Under the pieces are notes generated by a model. It was not told the DNA's origin. It did not search any database and saw nothing but the letters and a program-made list of their open reading frames with translations. The position numbers were made by a program, and so were the translations under genes. DNA of 10,521 nt, taken from the NCBI GenBank assembly GCA_905235755.1, contig CAJONA010000032.1, positions 1 through 10,521 of the forward strand. Direction: 5' to 3'. Origin of the DNA: an uncultured Clostridia bacterium (GTDB taxonomy: Bacteria; Bacillota; Clostridia; Oscillospirales; CAG-272). This document shows positions 1 to 5,799 of the stretch, one piece after another (the first letter of the stretch is position 1; every line of letters starts with the position of its first letter).

Positions 1-345
1 GGCGAGCGCCGTTCCCTCGGTGAACGTCGAGCACGCGCCGTAGATCCCGAAATACGGCGTGTCGAATCCAAGTATTCCGTATGCGGAGCTTGTGCATTGA
101 TTCATAAGGTCGCCCGCAAAAATGACGTCTATATCGCTTATATGAAGCTTCGCTTTCGCAAGCGCCGTATTAACTGCGATGCGCTGCATCTCGCTCTCCG
201 ATTTTTCCCACGTGTCCATGCCGAACGTCGACGTTTTGTCGTGAATGTCGAACTCATCTCCGAGCGGTCCTTCATGCTCCTTCTGCCCGACGACCGCCGC
301 GCCCGAAAGTATCGACGGCGGCGACGGCAATTTTATAACGCTCAT
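1..345 (-). CDS. spoVAD: Stage V sporulation protein AD, N-terminal part (cut by left window edge)
   Basis: SpoVAD is a thiolase-fold protein of the SpoVA system in the inner membrane region of the spore; it is known to bind dipicolinic acid (DPA) during uptake into the forespore. The 115 visible residues begin MSVIKLPSPPSILSGAAVVG and include the family-typical GPLGDEFD and TSTFGMDTWEKSESEMQR blocks. A GACST stretch near residue 106 lies where thiolases carry their active cysteine. The ATG overlaps the spoVAC stop by four bases (ATGA), so the two are translationally coupled. About two thirds of the protein (family length near 340) lies outside the window, and spoVAE would be expected beyond it. 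No frameshift is seen in the visible part. Confidence 0.93.
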   Translation of the reverse strand, partial: MSVIKLPSPPSILSGAAVVGQKEHEGPLGDEFDIHDKTSTFGMDTWEKSESEMQRIAVNTALAKAKLHISDIDVIFAGDLMNQCTSSAYGILGFDTPYFGIYGACSTFTEGTALA

Positions 346-788
346 GACAACACCCCGCATATCCAGTAGATGACGCCGTATATCGCCGACGACAGCGTTC
401 CGTAAACTATCACGGGACCTGCGACGGTAAACATCTTTGCACCCACACCGAGAATAAATCCCTCGCTCTTGTCGTCGATGGCAGACGCAACTATAGAGTT
501 CGCAAATCCCGTTATGGGAACGAGAGTTCCCGCGCCCGCAAAGCGCGCGATATCGTCGAAAACGCCGATTCCGGTGAGAAGTCCGGCGATGAAGATAAAC
601 GTGACCGACACGAGCGTCCGCGTCGTTTGTTCGCTTATGCCGAGACTCATATACAAGGTGAACAGCCCCTCGGCGCACGCGCACAAAAATCCCCCGACAA
701 GAAATGCGTAAACGCAATTTTTCAGTGTCGGCGACTTTTGGGCGTGATCTTTGACGTATTTTTTATATGTTTCTTTGTCAGTGTTCAT
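342..788 (-). CDS. spoVAC: Stage V sporulation protein AC
   Basis: SpoVAC is an integral membrane protein of the SpoVA complex; the Bacillus homologue behaves as a mechanosensitive channel for DPA release at germination. The product is 148 aa, close to the family's usual 150. Hydrophobic segments lie at about residues 24-49, 58-76, 84-102 and 111-143. The hallmark blocks GAGTLVPITGFANSIV (85-100) and GFILGVGAKMF with AGPVIVYG (110-130) are clear. I chose the ATG at 788 because GGAG lies seven bases before it and MNTDKETYKKYVKDH matches the usual N-terminus; an ATG seven codons upstream (809) has no such site. It is the first gene on its strand, with no spoVAA or spoVAB before it, which is the clostridial arrangement. 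Forespore expression is expected, but I found no convincing sigma-G promoter. Confidence 0.94.
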   Translation of the reverse strand: MNTDKETYKKYVKDHAQKSPTLKNCVYAFLVGGFLCACAEGLFTLYMSLGISEQTTRTLVSVTFIFIAGLLTGIGVFDDIARFAGAGTLVPITGFANSIVASAIDDKSEGFILGVGAKMFTVAGPVIVYGTLSSAIYGVIYWICGVLS

Positions 789-960
789 AAACCGCTCCGA
801 AAAAATCATTTTTTAATATTTTGAGCTTCGGCTCGCGCTTTATTTATGGTAAGTTTTTGTTTTATCGCGCAAAACGCTCCCGACGGATCCGATATTCGAG
901 GCAAAACAGCGCAATAAAGGAAAAAAATCAAATTTTTTTCGCAAAAACCGCAAAATCCAT

Positions 961-988
961 TTGACATTTTCAAAATTTATGTTATCAT
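961..988 (+). promoter_or_regulatory. Predicted sigma-A promoter of the ferredoxin gene
   Basis: A perfect TTGACA (961-966) is followed after 16 bases by TATCAT (983-988), one mismatch from TATAAT. An alternative -10, CATAAT at 986-991, would give a 19-base spacer. It lies about 65 bases before the ferredoxin ATG, in the 265-base divergent region shared with spoVAC. The rest of that region (789-960) is A/T-rich and shows no gene or convincing motif. Confidence 0.6.
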
Positions 989-1053
989 AATAATGCTACC
1001 GTCGGCGGCGGAAGCATACATATCCACAAACCCGCCGAGTAAGGAGATCTCCA

Positions 1054-1227
1054 ATGCCTTATGTTATCGATTCTGAAAAATGCATCGGATGCGGCTCATG
1101 CGCTGATGAGTGCCCCGTAGGTGCCATTTCGGAGAAAGACGGCAAATACGTTATCGATCCCGACGCTTGCATCGAATGCGGCGCTTGTGCGGGAACATGC
1201 CCTGTTGAAGCTCCCGAGCTTAAATGA
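1054..1227 (+). CDS. Small 2[4Fe-4S] bacterial-type ferredoxin
   Basis: This is a 57-residue clostridial ferredoxin, a soluble low-potential electron carrier that serves partners such as pyruvate:ferredoxin oxidoreductase and hydrogenase. Two CxxCxxCxxxCP motifs are intact: Cys10, 13, 16 and 20, then Cys39, 42, 45 and 49, each set followed by Pro. They sit in two similar halves (EKCIGCGSCADECPVGAI and DACIECGACAGTCPVEAP), the internal duplication typical of the family. Family length is about 55-60 residues, so it is complete. The start is fixed by AAGGAG at 1041-1046, seven bases before the ATG. It has its own promoter and a terminator just after the stop, so it is monocistronic. Its specific redox partner cannot be read from the context. 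Confidence 0.95.
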   Translation: MPYVIDSEKCIGCGSCADECPVGAISEKDGKYVIDPDACIECGACAGTCPVEAPELK

Positions 1228-1245
1228 TCGGCTATGAAATAACGT

Positions 1246-1271
1246 AAAAGGCTCATTTTTGAGCCTTTTTT
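1246..1271 (+). terminator. Intrinsic terminator after the ferredoxin gene
   Basis: A perfect 10-bp stem, AAAAGGCTCA (1246-1255) with TGAGCCTTTT (1260-1269), closes a TTTT loop and runs into six consecutive T. It starts 18 bases after the ferredoxin stop and insulates the ligase operon downstream from ferredoxin transcription. Confidence 0.92.
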
Positions 1272-1291
1272 GCTTTATTTTCGTGTTTTTG

Positions 1292-1320
1292 TTTAATTCA
1301 AAAAAGATATATGGTATAAT
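1292..1320 (+). promoter_or_regulatory. Predicted extended -10 promoter of the ligase-racemase-murE operon
   Basis: A perfect TATAAT (1315-1320) is preceded by TGG, making an extended -10. A weak -35 (TTTAAT, 1292-1297) sits at the ideal 17-base spacing. Transcription would start near 1327, leaving a leader of about 90 bases before the ligase ATG. I see no riboswitch or T-box signature in that leader. Confidence 0.7.
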
Positions 1321-1419
1321 GTCAGATACGGTCCCGTCATTTTATTTTGAGCCGTATATAAATAAAAATGCCGATTTTTGCATATACTTACTTTCTGAAG
1401 AAATCTCGGGAGGCAGCAT

Positions 1420-2601
1420 ATGCAAAGCAACGTCACACCAGTTCTTTTGGGCGCGGATCTCAACTGTTACAGCATGGCGCGCGCCTTTCACGAAGCGTAC
1501 GGCGTAATATCCCACGCTTTCGGAAAATGCAAGCTCGGCGCGATAAAATATTCAAGCATCATAAAATTCCATAAAATACCGCCGCTTGATCAAAAAGAGC
1601 AGATCATGAACGCGCTTATCGATTTTGCGAAAAATCGTGACGATAAGCCGTATATCTTCGGCTGTACCGACGAATACGCGCTTTTCATCATCGAAAACAA
1701 GGCTGTTTTGAGCAAATATTTTGCGTGCCCGAGTCCGAGTGCCTGCGTAGCGCAAAAGTATTCCGACAAGACGCTTTTTTATGAAAAATGCGATGAGCTT
1801 TTCCTGCCGCACCCGAAAACAGTCGTCGTGCCGACGCCGGACGACGCATACCTGCTCGGATCGCTGCCGTTTGACTATCCGGTGATAATAAAGCCCGCGT
1901 GCTCGCATGAATATTGGCATCACCCGTTTGATAATATGAGAAAGGTGTACGTCGCGCACTATCGCGCCGACGGTGAAAGAATTATCAGTGACATTTTCGA
2001 GTCCGGTTACGGCAAAAATATACTCATTCAAGAAAAAGTAAATTACACTTACCAGTATGTAGCGACGTGCCTTTCCGAAAAAGGAAAGATAACAGCAGCA
2101 TGCGTCGGGCGCGTGCTGCTCGGCGAGATAACGCCGAAAGGTCTCGGAAATCACGTGGCGATAATTACAGAGAAAAACGACGAAGTTTTTGATATGGTGG
2201 AAAGCTTTCTGTCATCGGTGCAATATGACGGATTTTCAAACTTCGATATTTTGCGCGACGACAATACGGGTAAATATTATTTACTCGAAATCAATCTCCG
2301 TCAGGGCAGAAGCAATTATTACATGAGCGCCGCCGGAATGAATTTGGCGCGTTTGGCCGTAGAAGGTTATGACGGTGCTTCCCTTTGCGAAAACGAGATT
2401 TTTTGGCACTCGGTGCCGACAAAAATAGTGCTCGATCGCTGCTCGGAAGCAGACGGAGAAAAAATAAGATCGCTCATCAGCTCAAATAGAGCGTTTTCGT
2501 CGCTCGAATACAAAGCTGATATGAAAAGCCCTCTGCGGCTCGCATATCTCGCCGTTCACAACGCCGGCTTTTACCGTAAATACCGCGCCGATGACGAATA
2601 A
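1420..2601 (+). CDS. ATP-grasp carboxylate-amine ligase, probable D-aspartate ligase of peptidoglycan cross-bridge synthesis
   Basis: The 393-aa product belongs to the ATP-grasp family that includes Enterococcus faecium Aslfm and Lactococcus lactis AslA. Those enzymes activate D-Asp as beta-aspartyl phosphate and link it to the side-chain amine of L-Lys in the UDP-MurNAc peptide, in the cytoplasm. Seen here: an N-terminal PVLLGADLNCYSMARAFHEAYG block (residues 7-28), the ATP-binding lysine in PVIIKPA (Lys158), the LIQEKV strand (Glu205), GFSNFDI (Asp276), and the metal-binding LLEINLRQGRSNYY (Glu290, Asn292). GGGAGG at 1408-1413 fixes the start. The stop overlaps the racemase start by 11 bases, and murE follows, which is the best evidence for the substrate. 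Family membership is firm. D-Asp and L-Lys as substrates are inferred from neighbours; another amino acid or amine acceptor is possible. Confidence 0.82.
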   Translation: MQSNVTPVLLGADLNCYSMARAFHEAYGVISHAFGKCKLGAIKYSSIIKFHKIPPLDQKEQIMNALIDFAKNRDDKPYIFGCTDEYALFIIENKAVLSKYFACPSPSACVAQKYSDKTLFYEKCDELFLPHPKTVVVPTPDDAYLLGSLPFDYPVIIKPACSHEYWHHPFDNMRKVYVAHYRADGERIISDIFESGYGKNILIQEKVNYTYQYVATCLSEKGKITAACVGRVLLGEITPKGLGNHVAIITEKNDEVFDMVESFLSSVQYDGFSNFDILRDDNTGKYYLLEINLRQGRSNYYMSAAGMNLARLAVEGYDGASLCENEIFWHSVPTKIVLDRCSEADGEKIRSLISSNRAFSSLEYKADMKSPLRLAYLAVHNAGFYRKYRADDE

Positions 2602-3340
2602 AAAGACGCTCGGGATACTCGGCGGCATGGGACCGCTCGCAAGCGAATTTTTCCTGAGGCTGATCGTCGAGCACACCAAAGCAGTGCGCGACAGCGACCA
2701 CATCGATATACTTTTGTCGAGCGTCGCGTCGACGCCCGACAGGACGGAATATATACTCGGAAAAAGCAAAAAAAGTCCCGTGCCGTCGATGAAAACCGCA
2801 ATAGATCATCTTGTTCGCGGCGGTGCCGAGATAATTGCCGTCCCGTGCAACACCGCCGCCGCATTTCACGCCGAGCTCGAAAAATATTCAAGCGCAAAAA
2901 TACCGAATATTGTCGAAGAAACGGTGCGATTTGCCAGACATCTCGGCGCAAAACGGCTGGGCATAATGGCGACAAGCGGCACCGTTCGATGCGGTACATA
3001 TCAAAACGAATGTAAAGAGCACGGCATTGAAGCCGTATTTCCGAACTGCGCCGAGCAAGCGGCGATCATGGACGAAATATACTCAAAAATCAAGGCGGGC
3101 AGCGCAAAGGTAAATGAAATTTACCGCATTTCAAATGCGTTTCTGTCGCATTGCGACTTCGTTGTACTCGGCTGCACCGAGCTGTCGATGATAGATTTTT
3201 CAAAATTTGACGACGCTGATCGCGTAATAGATTCGGCGCGAGTGCTCGCCGCCGGCTCTATATTGCAATGCGGCGCAGAGCCGGTCGGATTTGAACGCAT
3301 ATACGACAATTTTCGGAGGTATTATGAAAAAGTTATCTGA
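2591..3340 (+). CDS. Aspartate/glutamate racemase family protein, probable aspartate racemase
   Basis: This cytoplasmic, cofactor-independent racemase (249 aa, normal length) probably converts L-Asp to D-Asp for the ligase encoded just upstream. It opens with GILGGMGPLAS (8-18), the aspartate-racemase signature that differs from MurI glutamate racemase. The two thiols of the two-base mechanism are Cys86 in VPCNTAAAF and Cys195 in LGCTELS. Most relatives read CNTAH at the first motif; here the His is Ala90, which is unusual and may affect substrate choice. No Shine-Dalgarno precedes the ATG, but the gene overlaps the ligase by 11 bases, so coupled translation is likely. A later start would remove the essential N-terminal motif. 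Its own end overlaps murE by 17 bases. Specificity for Asp rather than Glu or another amino acid is inferred. Confidence 0.85.
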   Translation: MTNKKTLGILGGMGPLASEFFLRLIVEHTKAVRDSDHIDILLSSVASTPDRTEYILGKSKKSPVPSMKTAIDHLVRGGAEIIAVPCNTAAAFHAELEKYSSAKIPNIVEETVRFARHLGAKRLGIMATSGTVRCGTYQNECKEHGIEAVFPNCAEQAAIMDEIYSKIKAGSAKVNEIYRISNAFLSHCDFVVLGCTELSMIDFSKFDDADRVIDSARVLAAGSILQCGAEPVGFERIYDNFRRYYEKVI

Positions 3341-4784
3341 ACTCGCAAAATTTCTCGGTTTTTCCGACTCGCTCGTAAAAGTCGAACGATCTGTAAGCGG
3401 CATAACGTGCAAGTCATCGGAATGTAAAGACGGCGTCGTTTTCTCCGCGCTTCGCGGAGAAAAAAGCGACGGGCACGATTACATATCCGACGCATACAGT
3501 CGCGGCGCGCGCGTTTTCATCACGGAACGCGAAGTATCGCTTCCCGACGACGCAACAGTTTTTGTCGTAGAAAATTCAAGACGTGCGCTCGCTTTGGCAT
3601 CGCTTTATATTTGCGGCGATCCGCAAAAAAAGCTCACGCTCATCGGAGTAACCGGCACAAAAGGCAAATCGACCGTCGTTTTGATGATACAAAAGATACT
3701 CGAATTCTCGGGCAGAAAGACGGTTTCTTCGAGCACACTCGGATTTAATGACGGCTCATCCACGGTAAAAACAGACAATTCAACGCCCGAAAGTTATATT
3801 CTCGCAAATTTTCTCGCGCAAGCCGTAAACAACGGCGCGACTCACGCGGTCATCGAGGTTTCATCGCAAGGTTTGAAGCAGCACCGCGTCGACGGTCTTG
3901 ATTTTGCAGTCGGAGTCATGACGAATCTCTCGCGCGACCACGTCGGCGCAGGCGAACATTCGAGCTTTGACGAATACAAGGAGTGCAAAAAGCGCCTTTT
4001 TGAAAAATGCGAGAGGGGCGTTTTCAACGCTGACGACAAATATTTCGCCGAGTTTTCTTCCATCGTAAAAAGTACGGCATACGGTTTGTCAGGCGCGGCG
4101 GAGCTATACGCGTCAAACATTAAAAACATTCGGAACAAAAATTCATTCGGAACATCGTTTGACATTGTTCGCGGAGGCGAGGTAAACAAAGTTTACCTTT
4201 CGATCCCGGGCAAATTCGCGGTTTATGACGCGCTCGCTGCAATATCGGCGTGCCTTGAGATCGGAGTTTCGCTCGACGAATGTGTCGCGGCGCTGAAAGA
4301 CGTTAAGATCGTCGGCCGGTTTGAAAAAGTCGACACGGAGCGCGACATCGACGTTATTATAGATTACGCGCACAATCAGGCGAGCATGAAAAGCGCGCTG
4401 ACGACGGCGCGCGAGCTTGCCCGCGGCAAGATCATATGCGTTTTCGGTTCCGTCGGAGAGAGGACAAAAATGCGCCGTGCGGCGCTTGGCAAAGTTGCCG
4501 ACAAATACGCCGATCTTTGCGTGATAACGGCCGACGACCCGAATTACGAAGACCCGAAAAAGATCGCCGAAGAGATAGCGAAAAACATAATATCCACGCC
4601 ATACATTATAATTCCGGATCGGAGTAAAGCGATAAAATATGCATGCGAGACAGCGCTTGACGGCGATTTTATACTCGTCGCGGGCAAGGGACACGAAAAA
4701 TATCAGCTCATCGACGGAAAGAAAGTTCCCTTCGACGAGCGGCGCGTGATCGCAGCCGCTTCTAAAATAAAAGTAAATATATAA
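3324..4784 (+). CDS. murE: UDP-MurNAc-tripeptide synthetase MurE, predicted L-lysine-adding type
   Basis: MurE adds the third stem-peptide residue to UDP-MurNAc-L-Ala-D-Glu in the cytoplasm, using ATP. The 486-aa product has all three Mur-ligase domains: N-terminal substrate domain, central domain with P-loop GVTGTKGKST (108-117), and C-terminal domain with DYAHN, FGSVGERT and GKGHEKYQ. Lys222 in EYKECKKRLF is the expected carbamylated lysine. The specificity loop reads TADDPNYEDP, so the motif is DDPN (404-407): DNPR marks meso-diaminopimelate enzymes, whereas D(D/N)P(N/A) marks L-lysine enzymes. The central NLSRDHVGAGEH stretch also resembles streptococcal Lys-type MurE. The start is set by GGAGG at 3315-3319; an in-frame TTG 33 bases earlier has no such site. 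It is the last gene of the operon. It could be the housekeeping MurE or a second copy. Confidence 0.9.
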   Translation: MKKLSELAKFLGFSDSLVKVERSVSGITCKSSECKDGVVFSALRGEKSDGHDYISDAYSRGARVFITEREVSLPDDATVFVVENSRRALALASLYICGDPQKKLTLIGVTGTKGKSTVVLMIQKILEFSGRKTVSSSTLGFNDGSSTVKTDNSTPESYILANFLAQAVNNGATHAVIEVSSQGLKQHRVDGLDFAVGVMTNLSRDHVGAGEHSSFDEYKECKKRLFEKCERGVFNADDKYFAEFSSIVKSTAYGLSGAAELYASNIKNIRNKNSFGTSFDIVRGGEVNKVYLSIPGKFAVYDALAAISACLEIGVSLDECVAALKDVKIVGRFEKVDTERDIDVIIDYAHNQASMKSALTTARELARGKIICVFGSVGERTKMRRAALGKVADKYADLCVITADDPNYEDPKKIAEEIAKNIISTPYIIIPDRSKAIKYACETALDGDFILVAGKGHEKYQLIDGKKVPFDERRVIAAASKIKVNI

Positions 4785-4811
4785 TATTTTGACAAAACAC
4801 GCAAAAAAATG

Positions 4812-4840
4812 TTGACTTTGCTCAAAAACTGTGGTAAAAT
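4812..4840 (+). promoter_or_regulatory. Strong sigma-A promoter of the XRE regulator gene
   Basis: TTGACT (4812-4817) and TAAAAT (4835-4840) are separated by 17 bases, and TGG before the -10 makes it an extended type. The predicted transcription start, around 4846-4848, falls inside the palindromic repeats just downstream. It gives the regulator transcription independent of the murE operon, which has no visible terminator of its own. Confidence 0.82.
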
Positions 4841-4843
4841 AAA

Positions 4844-4876
4844 GGTAAATAATTTTTACCGTAAATAATTTTTACC
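4844..4876. repeat. Two tandem copies of a 16-bp imperfect palindrome, probable operator
   Basis: GTAAATAATTTTTACC occurs twice, back to back and identical (4845-4860 and 4861-4876). Each copy has inverted arms GTAAA and TTTAC around a 5-base centre, and the junction makes a further TTTAC-C-GTAAA palindrome. The block begins four bases after the -10 box and ends directly against the AAAGGAG ribosome binding site (4877-4883). A dimeric repressor bound here would block transcription start, and autoregulation by the XRE protein is the simplest reading. An RNA hairpin next to the ribosome binding site is the alternative. No copy was seen elsewhere in the window. Confidence 0.75.
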
Positions 4877-4892
4877 AAAGGAGTATGAAAAA

Positions 4893-5726
4893 ATGACCAC
4901 GGGCCAAAAAATCAAATCGCTCCGCAAAGAAAAAGGATTGACACAAAATGCTCTCGCCGATGGAATAATCACGAGAAATATGCTCAGCCTGATCGAAAGC
5001 GACGCCGCCAAACCGTCGCTCAGCACCGCCAAAGCGCTCGCACAAAGGCTCGGCGTTTCGATAGAGTATATAATTTCCGACACGGATCGCGTCGACGACC
5101 TCACGATAATAAACGATGTCAAAGAGATGCGCAAGCTTTTCAAGGAAAAGAATTATAGCGAATGCCTGAAAAAATCGTTGACGCTCTCTTCCCTCGACGA
5201 CGAGACGGCGCTCATAGTAATGAAGTGCAGCTATATTCTCGGAGAAGAACTGTTCAAAAACAGACATATAAAAGACGCGATGATGCTTTTCAAAAACGCT
5301 TTGCAGTGCTGTGAGAAAACGGCATACGCGACGCCGGAAGAGATCGCAAAGATACGCAGAGCATATCTGCTCTCGGAAGCCATCGTTGAAAAAAAGAATT
5401 TCTATGACATCCCGAAATTCATAAGCACGCCGATGGATGAGATCGCGGCGTATGTCGCGTCGATATACAACGTCGATATCGGTAATCTCGAACTCACGCA
5501 AGAGCACAAAAATCACATCTACATAATTCGTCTTGTCAAGAGCGGCAGATACAGCGACGCGAAAAAGGCGCTTTTGGAAAAGCTCCAATACGTCGGAGAC
5601 GAACTGACAAAATACTATATGCTCCGCACGCTTGAAGACGTTTATCGCAAATCGGAAGATTACAAGGGATCGTTTGAAGCGCTTGAAAAAAAGAGCAAGT
5701 CATACGACAAGCTCGTAAAAAGCTGA
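4893..5726 (+). CDS. XRE-family transcriptional regulator with helical TPR-like C-terminal domain
   Basis: The 277-aa protein has an N-terminal Cro/C1-type helix-turn-helix at about residues 6-60; the recognition region is LTQNALADGIITRNMLSLIE followed by PSLSTAKALAQRLGVS. The remaining 210 residues are helical and contain degenerate TPR-like pairs at about 110-143, 210-234 and 238-272. That layout is shared with RRNPP-type and related Clostridia regulators, whose TPR part senses a ligand or partner. No signal peptide gene is visible nearby. AAAGGAG lies nine bases before the ATG; a nearer ATG at 4885 yields only MKK. Its promoter carries tandem palindromes, suggesting self-repression. Its targets are unknown; the ABC exporter downstream is a candidate because only a weak hairpin separates them. 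Confidence 0.85.
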   Translation: MTTGQKIKSLRKEKGLTQNALADGIITRNMLSLIESDAAKPSLSTAKALAQRLGVSIEYIISDTDRVDDLTIINDVKEMRKLFKEKNYSECLKKSLTLSSLDDETALIVMKCSYILGEELFKNRHIKDAMMLFKNALQCCEKTAYATPEEIAKIRRAYLLSEAIVEKKNFYDIPKFISTPMDEIAAYVASIYNVDIGNLELTQEHKNHIYIIRLVKSGRYSDAKKALLEKLQYVGDELTKYYMLRTLEDVYRKSEDYKGSFEALEKKSKSYDKLVKS

Positions 5727-5731
5727 TGTTT

Positions 5732-5770
5732 TCTGCCACATTCGGACATCTTTCGAATGTGGCGGATTTT
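5732..5770 (+). terminator. Hairpin with short T run, weak terminator or attenuator
   Basis: GCCACATTCG (5735-5744) pairs perfectly with CGAATGTGGC (5754-5763) across a 9-base loop. Three more pairs, including one G-T, extend the stem to 5732-5766. Only four T follow (5767-5770), so read-through from the regulator gene into the ABC genes is likely. No clear promoter lies between the hairpin and the first ABC gene. Confidence 0.6.
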
Positions 5771-5799
5771 CATATATCTCAAAAGGAATTTTTGTTTAA

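Noticed and set aside
789..960. Sigma-G promoter for spoVAC
   Set aside because: The minus strand has CATAAATA near 846-853, but no matching GNATR -35 at 17-18 bases and the -10 is off by one base; not strong enough to annotate.
1552..2154. A 200-codon open frame on the minus strand opposite the ligase gene
   Set aside because: It is antisense to conserved ATP-grasp motifs, with low-complexity Arg-rich translation and no start signal.
3291..3326. TTG start 33 bases upstream for murE
   Set aside because: No ribosome binding site precedes it, whereas GGAGG precedes the ATG at 3324, and the extra 11 residues match nothing typical of MurE.
4789..4794. A perfect TTGACA just after murE
   Set aside because: No -10-like hexamer sits 16-19 bases downstream; the promoter at 4812-4840 explains the region better.
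4885..4896. Three-codon reading frame (MKK) overlapping the XRE start
   Set aside because: Its ATG is one base from the ribosome binding site, too close for initiation; probably chance.
4872..5588. A 238-codon open frame on the minus strand opposite the XRE gene
   Set aside because: It lies antisense to a gene with a clear domain, promoter and ribosome binding site, and its translation is rich in Arg, Phe and Tyr with no recognisable motif; it is a codon-bias shadow.
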